Positions 26,821 to 34,561 of a DNA stretch of 64,000 bases are shown here, piece by piece. Below the pieces are notes generated by a model, which saw nothing but the letters and a program-made list of their open reading frames with translations, did not search any database and was not told the DNA's origin. Every line of letters starts with the position of its first letter. Within the stretch, counting starts at the first letter, position 1. Position numbers and translations under genes: made by a program. The stretch is from Chthoniobacter sp. (GTDB lineage: Bacteria; Verrucomicrobiota; Verrucomicrobiia; Chthoniobacterales; Chthoniobacteraceae), in assembly GCA_021414005.1 (NCBI GenBank), contig JAIOPH010000016.1, positions 1-64,000 of the forward strand. Direction: 5' to 3'.

Positions 26821-27252
26821 ATGCGCTATTTGATCGTGGATGGTCACAGCGTGATCTTTGCATGGCCGGAACTGCGGAAGCTGCACACGCGGCGGACGGT
26901 GCTGGCGCGCGATGAACTGGTGAAGCAACTCACGGCGTATCAGGACGCGAGCGGCGTGCGTGTGGTCGCGGTTTTCGACGGCAAAGGCGAGGTGGCCAGC
27001 GAGGCGACCGCGCCGGGCGGCATCCAGATTTTCTACTCCGGCGCGGGCCAGACGGCGGATGAAATCGTGGAGCGACTGGTGGCGAAATACGCAAGCCAGC
27101 ATGAAATCACCGTGGCGACGGATGATCACATGGAGCAGCAGACGGCCACGAGCTTTGGCGCGCTGGTCGTCTCCGCGCAGGGACTGCGCCCGTGGCTGGC
27201 CGAAGCCAGCGGCGATCTTGCGCGGCGGCTGAAGAAATTCCGCGCAAAATAA
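26821..27252 (+). CDS. NYN-domain (YacP/Rae1-like) RNA-binding nuclease
   Basis: The 143-residue protein has the PIN-like NYN fold of the YacP family: RYLIVDGHSVIFAW with the first acidic residue, VVAVFDGKGE, the GIQIFYSGAGQTADEIVERL segment with the second acidic cluster, and ITVATDDHMEQQTA with the third. In Bacillus the relative Rae1 cuts mRNA on the ribosome. Length and motif order match the short YacP form. Upstream is the small basic protein, so a shared role in RNA or ribosome biology is conceivable but unproven. A strong hairpin follows the stop codon. Confidence 0.85.
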   Translation: MRYLIVDGHSVIFAWPELRKLHTRRTVLARDELVKQLTAYQDASGVRVVAVFDGKGEVASEATAPGGIQIFYSGAGQTADEIVERLVAKYASQHEITVATDDHMEQQTATSFGALVVSAQGLRPWLAEASGDLARRLKKFRAK

Positions 27253-27253
27253 A

Positions 27254-27283
27254 AGCGGCGGCCGGCATGTGCCGACCGCCGCT
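27254..27283. terminator. Hairpin terminator between convergent genes
   Basis: A 14-base stem (AGCGGCGGCCGGCA pairing with TGCCGACCGCCGCT, one imperfect pair) with a two-base loop lies between the NYN gene and mscL, whose stops face each other. Read on the minus strand it is followed by TTTTATTTT, an intrinsic terminator for mscL. On the plus strand the T-tract is missing, so stopping there would be weaker. Confidence 0.8.
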
Positions 27284-27301
27284 GGTGAAAGGTGGTGGTA
27301 G

Positions 27302-27688
27302 TTAGGGCTGCTTCTTCAGAAGATCGCGAATCTCCATGAGGAGCTTCACATCCTCGGGAACCTGAGCTGGCGCGGCGGGCGCGGCCTCGGCCTTTTTCTT
27401 GGCCATCGCCATGAGGATATTCATCGGTTTCACCACAAGGAAGAAGATGACCGCAGCGAGGATCAGAAACGCGACCGCTGCGTTGATGAAGTTTCCGATA
27501 AGCAGCGGGCCGAGTTTGACTGCCGAAAAGTCGGGCTGCCCACCGATGGCTCCGATCAACGGAGTGATGATGTCTTTGACCATGGACGTGACGACGGCAC
27601 CGAAGCCGGCACCAATGACCACACCGACCGCGAGATCAACGACGTTTCCCTTGAGGATGAATGTTTTGAATTCTTCGATGATTTTCAT
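27302..27688 (-). CDS. mscL: Large-conductance mechanosensitive channel MscL
   Basis: MscL is a homopentameric inner-membrane pore that opens under membrane tension to release solutes after osmotic downshock. From the ATG at 27688 the protein is 128 residues: an amphipathic N-terminus (MKIIEEFKTFILKGNVVDLA), first membrane helix VGVVIGAGFGAVVTSMVKDI, a short periplasmic loop (TPLIGAIGGQPDFS), second helix AAVAFLILAAVIFFLVV and the C-terminal cytoplasmic helix (PEDVKLLMEIRDLLKKQ). All conserved features are present. A longer frame to 27796 adds 36 unconserved residues. It ends into the shared terminator hairpin. Confidence 0.97.
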   Translation of the reverse strand: MKIIEEFKTFILKGNVVDLAVGVVIGAGFGAVVTSMVKDIITPLIGAIGGQPDFSAVKLGPLLIGNFINAAVAFLILAAVIFFLVVKPMNILMAMAKKKAEAAPAAPAQVPEDVKLLMEIRDLLKKQP

Positions 27689-27839
27689 GAGGCCGCTGTT
27701 AAAGCAGTTCGGCCTTCCTCCGTAAAGCCTTCGTACGGAGCAATCATACCTCTCCATCAAGCCTATTCCGGCAGCGGGTTTAGTTCCGCGCGGCAAACTG
27801 CTTGCCAGCGCGCGGCGGGCCGCGAAAGATCACGCGCTC

Positions 27840-28967
27840 TTGAAGCTCATTGACCGCTACGTTGGTTCGCAGGTTTTGCTCACTTCCACGATCGCGGTGG
27901 CCGTGTTGAGCGTGGTGCTGGTGCTCGGGAACATCTTCAAGCAATTGCTGGAACTGCTCGTGAAAAGCGACATGCCAATGGATCAGATCTTCGCGCTCCT
28001 TGCCTACATCCTGCCGTTCTCGCTGACCTTCACGATTCCGTGGGGCTTCCTTACAGCGGTGCTGTTGGTCTTCGGCAAAATGTCGGCGGAGAACGAACTC
28101 ATCGCCCTGCGGGCCACGGGCGTGAGCATCCCTCGGGTCACGCTGCCAGTGCTGGTGCTGGCGGTGCTCAGCGTGGGTGCCTGTCTGTGGATCAATGTCG
28201 ATATCGCGCCCCACGCACACGCGCAGATGAAGGAGGCACTCTACACGATGGCTACGAGCAACCCGATGGCGATATTTGGAAACGATAAGGTGATCGAGTT
28301 GTTTCCGGGGCGAAAAATCTACGTCGAGCGCAGTGAAGGCGCGAAACTTTTCAATCTTATCGTTTATGAAATGGACGATGACTACCTGCCCGTGCGGGTC
28401 ATCATGGCGGGCCGCGGAACGATCGGAACGGACCATGACAAGAAGCAACTCCTTCTGCAGCTTTTCGACGCCCGCTATGAACAGCGCGACAAGGACGAGC
28501 CCGAGAACCTGATGAAGATCCGGCCGCTCACCGCGCACGAATGGCCGGTACAGATTTCGCTCGAGGAGCTATCTGAAAAAAAGCACAAGGGAATCAGCAG
28601 CATGAGCGCGGGTGAACTACTGGAGCGGATCAACATGGAGGAGCAGAATGCCCGCATGAGCGACAAGGACCGGCGCGAGGCGGTCTCGGCGGCGCGCACC
28701 GAGATGAGCCGGCGCTATGCCTACGCGCTGGCGTCGTTCGCCTTTGCGCTGATCGGCGTGCCGCTGGCCATCACCGCGCATCGCAAGGAAACGTCCGTCG
28801 GCTTCCTGCTCAGCGTGGCGGTGGGTGTGACTTACTTTTTCCTCAGCATGACCGCGTATGGGCAGCGGAATCATCCCGAACTGCATCCGGAATTCCTGAT
28901 TTGGATTCCAAATTTCCTCTGCCTCGTGCTGGGCGGGACGCTATTTTTCCGCATGAGCCGGCGGTAG
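27840..28967 (+). CDS. LptF/LptG-family permease (YjgP/YjgQ)
   Basis: LptF and LptG are the membrane parts of the Lpt ABC exporter that extracts lipopolysaccharide from the inner membrane. The 375-residue protein has the family layout: KLIDRYVGSQVLLTSTIAVA with the first helix, helices at about 50-75 and 95-120, a periplasmic beta-jellyroll domain (about residues 125-260) and three C-terminal helices (YALASFAFALIGVPLAI, VGFLLSVAVGVTYFFLSM, FLIWIPNFLCLVLGGTLFF). The start is TTG at 27840; no in-frame ATG fits. No partner permease lies beside it. Together with the heptose-kinase-like gene it suggests an outer membrane with LPS or LPS-like lipid. Confidence 0.9.
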   Translation: MKLIDRYVGSQVLLTSTIAVAVLSVVLVLGNIFKQLLELLVKSDMPMDQIFALLAYILPFSLTFTIPWGFLTAVLLVFGKMSAENELIALRATGVSIPRVTLPVLVLAVLSVGACLWINVDIAPHAHAQMKEALYTMATSNPMAIFGNDKVIELFPGRKIYVERSEGAKLFNLIVYEMDDDYLPVRVIMAGRGTIGTDHDKKQLLLQLFDARYEQRDKDEPENLMKIRPLTAHEWPVQISLEELSEKKHKGISSMSAGELLERINMEEQNARMSDKDRREAVSAARTEMSRRYAYALASFAFALIGVPLAITAHRKETSVGFLLSVAVGVTYFFLSMTAYGQRNHPELHPEFLIWIPNFLCLVLGGTLFFRMSRR

Positions 28968-29021
28968 CGGGCGCGGGTCTGGACGATTGCTTTTTTCGGC
29001 CGCAGCGCCGACCACGGACGG

Positions 29022-29927
29022 ATGAAAACTGCCCGGATCATCAAAACCGCCCGCGAACTTTCACGACCCTATCGCGTCACGAACGGGAAGAAATTCCGCC
29101 TCAAGGATGTGGACCCAGCGGACACCGGCAAGTTGCAGGCGGAGGACAAACCGCGCGCGACGCAGGCGCTGCAGGCCGGCGTGCAGGCGCTCGCGGAGTT
29201 GCAGGATATTCTTTACGCGCAGGATCGCTGGTCGCTGCTGCTGATCTTTCAGGCGATGGATGCGGCGGGCAAAGATGGGACGATCAAGCATGTGATGTCG
29301 GGCGTGAATCCGCAGGGCTGCCAGGTGGCGTCGTTCAAGGCACCGACCAGCGACGACCTCGATCACGACTATCTCTGGCGCTGCATAAAGCATCTCCCCG
29401 AGCGCGGACGGATCGGCATTTTCAACCGCAGCTACTACGAGGAAACACTCGTGGTGCGGGTGCATCCTGAGTTTCTCACCGGCCAGAAACTGCCGCCGGA
29501 ATGCGTGACGAAGCACATCTGGGACGAGCGCTTTCAGGACATCCGCGCCTTTGAGCGCTACCTCACGCGCAACGGGACGATCGTGCGGAAGTTTTTCCTG
29601 CACGTCTCAAAGGCCGAGCAGAAAAAGCGTTTCCTGGAGCGGCTCGACCGGCCCGAGAAAAATTGGAAATTCTCCGCCGGCGACGTGCGGGAACGCGCGC
29701 GCTGGGACGACTACATGCACGCCTACGAGGAGACGATCCGCGCCACGGCGACCGAGGATGCGCCGTGGTATGTGGTGCCGGCGGATAACAAATGGTTCAC
29801 GCGCGCGGTCGTCGCCGCGGCGGTGATCGATGCGCTCGGCTCGCGCAAATTGCACTACCCGAAAGTCACAGCCGCGCAGCGCAGGGAACTCGCCGCCGTG
29901 CGCGGTACCCTGCTCGCCGGCGACTGA
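29022..29927 (+). CDS. Polyphosphate kinase 2 family protein (PPK2)
   Basis: PPK2 enzymes transfer phosphate between polyphosphate and nucleotides. The 301-residue protein shows Walker A QAMDAAGKDGTIKHVMSGVNP (around residues 78-97), GCQVASFKAPTSDDLDHDYLWR, the Walker B region RIGIFNRSYYEETLVVRVHPE, and the lid arginines in KKRFLERLDRPEKNWKFSAGD. Length and motifs fit the polyphosphate:nucleotide phosphotransferase subfamily (single domain), which phosphorylates AMP or ADP; which nucleotide it prefers cannot be read from the sequence. It lies 54 bases after the LptF/G-like gene in the same direction. Confidence 0.93.
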   Translation: MKTARIIKTARELSRPYRVTNGKKFRLKDVDPADTGKLQAEDKPRATQALQAGVQALAELQDILYAQDRWSLLLIFQAMDAAGKDGTIKHVMSGVNPQGCQVASFKAPTSDDLDHDYLWRCIKHLPERGRIGIFNRSYYEETLVVRVHPEFLTGQKLPPECVTKHIWDERFQDIRAFERYLTRNGTIVRKFFLHVSKAEQKKRFLERLDRPEKNWKFSAGDVRERARWDDYMHAYEETIRATATEDAPWYVVPADNKWFTRAVVAAAVIDALGSRKLHYPKVTAAQRRELAAVRGTLLAGD

Positions 29928-29939
29928 GTTTGGCGGCGG

Positions 29940-30335
29940 CTATTTCGCCGTCTTGGTGTTGACCTGCGCCACGACCTGCACCTCGCGGAAATTGGCAGGC
30001 TTCTCCACGGTGATGCTCGCCTTCACCGGTGCCAGCGCCGCCGTGGCCGGGCCGCTGGGCGGAATGGCGACAAAGTGAAAAACGAGCACGCCCTCGGCGT
30101 CCGACTTCACCGCGACCAGCGCCGGGCGAACCCAGCCGCCGCTATTCACCGTGCCCGCGGCCTCGACCGTGATCTGCGCCGGTTTGATCTCCAGCGTCTT
30201 CACGCTCACCTCTTCCACGCTCATCACTTTGCGCTGCGCTCCGGCGGCGACTTTGGCCTCCGACTCTTCAGCCGTGCAGACGAGGCCGAGCAGACCGGTG
30301 AAAAGGACGGCGAAATGAAGGCGGGAGGTGTTCAT
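29940..30335 (-). CDS. Small secreted protein of unknown function
   Basis: The 131-residue product has a signal peptide (MNTSRLHFAVLFTGLLGLVC) and a mature part that looks like a single beta-sandwich domain: strands VKTLEIKPAQITVEAAGTV, GVLVFHFVAIPP and VVAQVNTKTAK at the end. No known motif was found. The start at 30335 begins the signal peptide; the frame extends 10 residues further without improving it. It converges on the PPK2 gene with only 12 bases between and is transcribed away from the GcvH-like gene. Confidence 0.65.
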   Translation of the reverse strand: MNTSRLHFAVLFTGLLGLVCTAEESEAKVAAGAQRKVMSVEEVSVKTLEIKPAQITVEAAGTVNSGGWVRPALVAVKSDAEGVLVFHFVAIPPSGPATAALAPVKASITVEKPANFREVQVVAQVNTKTAK

Positions 30336-30480
30336 GGTGTTGGGGTTGGTTTTCGCCCGGAGCAATAAGGCGGCGGGGCAGTTCCGGGCAAGGGCAAATG
30401 GCCGGCGCCAATCAAGAACCTGTCCTCACCATTGCCGAACAACCAGCGGCTATGCCAGCCTCCCCGGAACATCCGCACCG

Positions 30481-30936
30481 ATGCCCGCGACCTCTTTCTA
30501 TAAGCGCTCCAACTTCGTCACGCACCTGCCCGAGGACTGTCTCTACAGCCCGTCACATTTCTGGCTGCGCGAAATCGCACCCGGCTGCTGGCGCGTGGGC
30601 TTCACGAAATTTGCCACCCGCATGCTCGGCGAAATCGTGGAGGTGCAGTGGGAAAAGGCGGACGCCGCGCCCGTCGCCAGCGGCGAGATCATCGGCTCCA
30701 TCGAAGGCTTCAAGGCCATCAGCGACATCTACTGCGTGGCCGCCGGTCGCTTCGCCGGCGGCAACCCCGCGCTCCGCCAAGACATCGAACTCGTCAGCCG
30801 CGTGCCCTACGCCGAGGGCTGGCTTTACACCGTCGAGGGACAGCCCGATGCGAAGTGCGTCGCGCTCGACGCCTACCGCGCGCTCCTCGACACCACCATC
30901 GACCGCATCCTCGAAAAACAAGCCCACGAAGAATGA
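30481..30936 (+). CDS. GcvH-like lipoyl carrier protein
   Basis: The 151-residue protein resembles the H protein of the glycine cleavage system, which carries an aminomethyl group on a lipoylated Lys. The lipoylation segment reads IEGFKAISDIYCVAAGRFAG, keeping the Lys and the KA.SD.Y context (E. coli has ESVKAASDIYAPVSGE). The later ELVSRVPYAEGWLYTVEG matches the family LVNS.PY..GW motif. Glu and Ser before the Lys are replaced by Gly-Phe, so this may be a GcvH-like paralogue rather than the canonical protein. No gcvT or gcvP lies nearby; instead the stop overlaps the start of a CobW-like GTPase gene (ATGA), implying a joint function. Confidence 0.8.
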   Translation: MPATSFYKRSNFVTHLPEDCLYSPSHFWLREIAPGCWRVGFTKFATRMLGEIVEVQWEKADAAPVASGEIIGSIEGFKAISDIYCVAAGRFAGGNPALRQDIELVSRVPYAEGWLYTVEGQPDAKCVALDAYRALLDTTIDRILEKQAHEE

Positions 30937-32078
30937 CCCCGAACTCCGAACCCCTATCTCCCATCTCCGCGCGTCAGGCGCGCTACATCATGCTCGGCGG
31001 CTTCCTCGGCGCGGGTAAAACGACCGCCGTCGCCGCGCTCGCGCAGCATCTCACGGCCAAAGGCCTCCGCGTCGGCCTCATCACCAATGATCAGGGTAGC
31101 GAACTCGTGGACACCGCCATGCTCCGCGCGCGGGGTTTTGCGACGGAGGAAATCCCGGGCGGCTGTTTCTGCTGCCGGTTCAATTCGCTGGTCGATGCGG
31201 CGCGCTGCCTCGACGCCGCGTCGAAGCCGGACGTTTTCATCGCCGAGCCCGTCGGGAGCTGCACCGATCTCGTCGCCACCGTCACCTACCCACTCCGCCG
31301 CATCTACGGCGGGGAGTTCGTTATCGCCCCGCTCAGCGTGCTCGTCGATCCCATCCGCGCCGAGCGCGTGCTCGGTCTCGCGGAGGGGAAAATGTTCTCC
31401 GACAAAGTGCTCTACATCTACCGCAAACAGCTCGAAGAGGCCAATCTCATCATCGTGACAAAAAGCGAACTGCTACCCGCCGAGCGGCTCCAGGCCTTGC
31501 GCGCGCGGCTGGCGGCGGAGTTTCCCCATGCCGAAATCCTCGCCGTGTCCGTCCGCGAAAGCCGCGACCTCGCCGGATGGTTCGCCCGTTTGGAAACCAG
31601 CGAACAAAACCACCGCGCGGCCATGGAAGTGGACTACGAACTTTACGCCGAAGGCGAAGCCCTCCTCGGCTGGCTCAACGCCACCGTGCAGCTCGCGCAC
31701 CGCGAAGGCTTCGACTCCGACGCCCTCCTCACGCACCTCGCCCGCGCCATCCAGCAGCACCTCGCCGGAGCCGAAGTCGCTCATTTGAAAATGACCCTCA
31801 GCCCCGACGGCGGCCTCGGCGACATCGCCGTCATCAATCTCGTCCGCAGCGATTTCGTCCCCGAGCTTTCCCTCCGTCTCGAAGCCCCCGTGCCCGCCGG
31901 CCAGCTCATCATCAACTGCCGCGCCGAAGCCGATCCCGACCTCATCCGCGCCGCCGTCCGCGCCGCCGTCGCCGCGCTTCCGCCAGCCTTCCCCGGCCTC
32001 ACCGCCCAACTCGACCACCTCGAATCCTTCCGCCCCGGCAAACCCACCCCCACCCACCCCGACGCGGCTCCGGCGTAG
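30933..32078 (+). CDS. CobW/COG0523-family G3E GTPase
   Basis: This 381-residue protein has the N-terminal G3E GTPase domain: Walker A GGFLGAGKTT, the metal-binding CxCC motif in GGCFCCRFN and the TKSEL guanine-recognition motif in IIVTKSELL. Family members load metals, mainly zinc or cobalt, or cobalamin onto client proteins. The usual CobW C-terminal domain is replaced or strongly diverged; the last 120 residues contain a segment AHLKMTLSPDGGLGDIAVIN. The ATG overlaps the stop of the GcvH-like gene by four bases. The client could be an enzyme working with the lipoyl carrier, but the sequence does not show which. Confidence 0.85.
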   Translation: MTPNSEPLSPISARQARYIMLGGFLGAGKTTAVAALAQHLTAKGLRVGLITNDQGSELVDTAMLRARGFATEEIPGGCFCCRFNSLVDAARCLDAASKPDVFIAEPVGSCTDLVATVTYPLRRIYGGEFVIAPLSVLVDPIRAERVLGLAEGKMFSDKVLYIYRKQLEEANLIIVTKSELLPAERLQALRARLAAEFPHAEILAVSVRESRDLAGWFARLETSEQNHRAAMEVDYELYAEGEALLGWLNATVQLAHREGFDSDALLTHLARAIQQHLAGAEVAHLKMTLSPDGGLGDIAVINLVRSDFVPELSLRLEAPVPAGQLIINCRAEADPDLIRAAVRAAVAALPPAFPGLTAQLDHLESFRPGKPTPTHPDAAPA

Positions 32079-32086
32079 CCCGTCTG

Positions 32087-32139
32087 ACAGGGAATGAAGA
32101 CCCCACCAGGTCATCGTGCGGGGTCGGGTCTTCACCCTG
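32087..32139. terminator. Hairpin between convergent CobW-like and hsdR genes
   Basis: GAAGACCCC (32096-32104) can pair with the GGGTCTTC at 32126-32133, and the outer CAGGG with CCCTG extends the stem with a small bulge. It lies between two converging stop codons and probably ends transcription from one or both sides. There is no long T-tract, so efficiency is uncertain. Confidence 0.5.
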
Positions 32140-32152
32140 CCCTTGAAACGGC

Positions 32153-34561
32153 TCACGCCACTTGCTCGTAGAGATACTTCTGAAAACCGGCGAACACCTC
32201 CCCGATTTCCTCGGGTTTGCCGAGGTCGGCCACGGCGTCGGCGATGGAGTTGTGATACTTCAACCGGAGCAGCGGTGTGAGCTTCTGCTGCTCCAGCTCC
32301 TCCACGCCCACGGAGACATAATGGGCTAGGACGAAATCGAGAAAGGCCTGCTGCTTCGCGTTGAATTGAGAATTGATATGCACCCGCGCATGGTCGGCAC
32401 GCACTTCGCGCGGCACGGGCGGCCTGTCATAGGCCACGTAGGCGAGCACATCGTAGATGTCGCTCTTCTCCGCACCGATGATCTTCTGCATCTCCAGGAG
32501 CGTCGCGTGGCCGAAATCCTTTTCCGCCAGTCCCGCCAGCAGCTTCGCCCGCGTATCCGGTGCGCTCCACAGTTTGCGCAGCTCCTCTTCGCTCTGGAAA
32601 AAATCGGGCACCTCGCCGTAGAGCAGGTCGATGAACTCCTGGGACGACATCGGCGTGCCGTCGGGGTGCCAGAAGGTCGTCATTATCATGTGCTGAATGG
32701 TGCGCTCCTTCCCATCGGCCAGCTTCACCTTCACCTTTTTCTTCTTCTCGCACACGCAGCGGATCTGCCCGCAGACGGCGCATGGCTCACTCGGGCATTC
32801 GCATGGCGACTTTCCACAGACCTCGCACGGCTTCGGCGGCGGCACTACGCAGGCACAGGGACGCTGGCCGCACTTCGGGCACGGCTTTTCCTCCTGCGGC
32901 GGACCGTCCCACTCCGGGTCTTGGAACTTCAAGTGCGCCTTCACGAAGTCGTAAATCGTGAAGTAATCCTTTCCCTCAAAGAGCCGCGTGCCGCGTCCGA
33001 TGATTTGCTTGAACTCGATCATCGAATTGATCGGACGCAGCAGCACGATGTTGCGGATGTTCCGCGCATCCACGCCGGTCGAGAGTTTCTGCGACGTGGT
33101 CAGGATGGTCGGGATGGTTTTCTCGTTGTCCTGGAAATTCCGCAAGTGCTCCTCGCCGAGCGCGCCGTCGTCCGCAGTGACGCGCTGGCAGTAGTTCGGG
33201 TCTTTGCTCGTCTTGAGCTGGTTGATCAAGTCGCGCACGAGCAGCGCGTGGGCTTGGTTCGCGCAGAAGACCAGCGTCTTTTCGTTCTGGTTGATCTGCG
33301 ACAGGAAGATTTCCACGCGCTTCTTTTCGCGCTCGCGGATCTCGATGCTGCGGTTGAAGTCCGCCTCCTCGTAAAGCTTTCCCGCCTCGATCTCGCCCTC
33401 CACCACGGCGTCGTCCGAGGTGTAAACGTAGTAGTCGATCGTCGTCTGAATCTGCTTCACCCGGAACGGCGTCAGGAAGCCGTCGTTGATGCCCTCCTTG
33501 AGCGAGTAGATATACACCGGCTCGCCGAAGTAGGCATAGGTGTCCACGTTATCCTTCCGCTTCGGCGTGGCGGTGAGGCCGAGCTGCACGGCGGGCGCGA
33601 AGTATTCGAGGATGTCGCGCCAGGTGCTCTCATCGTTCGCCCCGCCGCGGTGACACTCGTCGATGACGATGAAATCGAAGAAGTCCGGCGGATACTCGCC
33701 GAAGTAGGGCGACGGCTTCCCATCCTTCACCGGCCCGCTCATGAAGGTCTGGAAGATCGTGAAGAACAGGCTCGCGTTCTTCGGCACCGCGCCCTTCTTG
33801 CGGATGTCCTCCGGCTTCACCCGCACCAGCGCGTCATCGGCAAAGGCGGCGAAGGACGTGAAATCATTGTAGGCCTGCGTGGCCAGGGTGTTGCGGTCGG
33901 CGAGAAAAAGGATGCGCGGTCGCCGCGACGGCTCGCCATCCGTCTTCCATTCCCGGAGATTCCACCGCGCTTGAAAGAGCTTCCACGCGATCTGAAACGC
34001 GATCGACGTCTTTCCCGTCCCCGTCGCCAGCGTCAGCAGGATGCGCGGCTCCCCGGCGGCGATTTTTTCCAGCACCCGGCGCACCGCGATTTCCTGGTAA
34101 AAGCGCAGCGTCCAGCTCCCGCTCTTGTCGGGAGTCGGCACGGCGGCGAAACGGTCCCGCCACGCGTTCGCCTTGGCAAAGGTCATCGCCCACAGCTCAT
34201 CTGGCGTCGGATAGGTGGAGACCGCGCCTTCCACGCCTGTCTCCATGTCGATGGCGTAGATCCCCTGCCCGTTCGTCGCGTAGGTGTGGCGGATCGCCAG
34301 CTTGCCCGCGTAAGATTTCGCCTGGCCCACGCCCTCCGTGAGTTCCTCGTCCCAGGCCTTTGCCTCCACCACGGCGAGCTTCGTATTGCGATAGACCAGC
34401 ACGTAGTCGGCGATGTCTCGCCTGCCGCGTTTGCCGCGCCCTTCGATCCGACCATCCGTGATCCGGTGCTCGCGCAGGATCTTGCTGCCTTCCACTATGC
34501 CCCAGCCCGCCGCCTTGAGCGCGGGGTCGATGTGTTCGGCTCGTGTCTCCGCTTCGTTCAT
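32153..34561 (-). CDS. hsdR: Type I restriction enzyme R subunit HsdR (EcoEI-like)
   Basis: HsdR is the translocase-nuclease subunit of a type I restriction system. The 802-residue protein has an N-terminal nuclease domain (DYVLVYRNTKLAVVEAKAWD, the D and ExK residues), then helicase motifs: I (LATGTGKTSIAFQI), II (IVIDECHRG), III (LGLTATPKRKD) and VI (QIIGRGTRLFEGKDYF). It ends in an EcoEI-type C-terminal domain (FAGFQKYLYEQVA). Between the motor and that domain lie three CxxCGxxxCxC motifs (CPKCGQRPCAC, CEVCGKSPCEC, CAVCGQIRCVC), probably binding metal. The start ATG (34561) overlaps the stop of the four-helix-bundle gene. Last gene of the hsd operon. Confidence 0.95.
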   Translation of the reverse strand: MNEAETRAEHIDPALKAAGWGIVEGSKILREHRITDGRIEGRGKRGRRDIADYVLVYRNTKLAVVEAKAWDEELTEGVGQAKSYAGKLAIRHTYATNGQGIYAIDMETGVEGAVSTYPTPDELWAMTFAKANAWRDRFAAVPTPDKSGSWTLRFYQEIAVRRVLEKIAAGEPRILLTLATGTGKTSIAFQIAWKLFQARWNLREWKTDGEPSRRPRILFLADRNTLATQAYNDFTSFAAFADDALVRVKPEDIRKKGAVPKNASLFFTIFQTFMSGPVKDGKPSPYFGEYPPDFFDFIVIDECHRGGANDESTWRDILEYFAPAVQLGLTATPKRKDNVDTYAYFGEPVYIYSLKEGINDGFLTPFRVKQIQTTIDYYVYTSDDAVVEGEIEAGKLYEEADFNRSIEIREREKKRVEIFLSQINQNEKTLVFCANQAHALLVRDLINQLKTSKDPNYCQRVTADDGALGEEHLRNFQDNEKTIPTILTTSQKLSTGVDARNIRNIVLLRPINSMIEFKQIIGRGTRLFEGKDYFTIYDFVKAHLKFQDPEWDGPPQEEKPCPKCGQRPCACVVPPPKPCEVCGKSPCECPSEPCAVCGQIRCVCEKKKKVKVKLADGKERTIQHMIMTTFWHPDGTPMSSQEFIDLLYGEVPDFFQSEEELRKLWSAPDTRAKLLAGLAEKDFGHATLLEMQKIIGAEKSDIYDVLAYVAYDRPPVPREVRADHARVHINSQFNAKQQAFLDFVLAHYVSVGVEELEQQKLTPLLRLKYHNSIADAVADLGKPEEIGEVFAGFQKYLYEQVA

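Noticed and set aside
30700..30760. Thought the GcvH-like protein might lack the lipoyl lysine
   Set aside because: The Lys is present in GFKAISDIY in the right context; only the residues before it differ.
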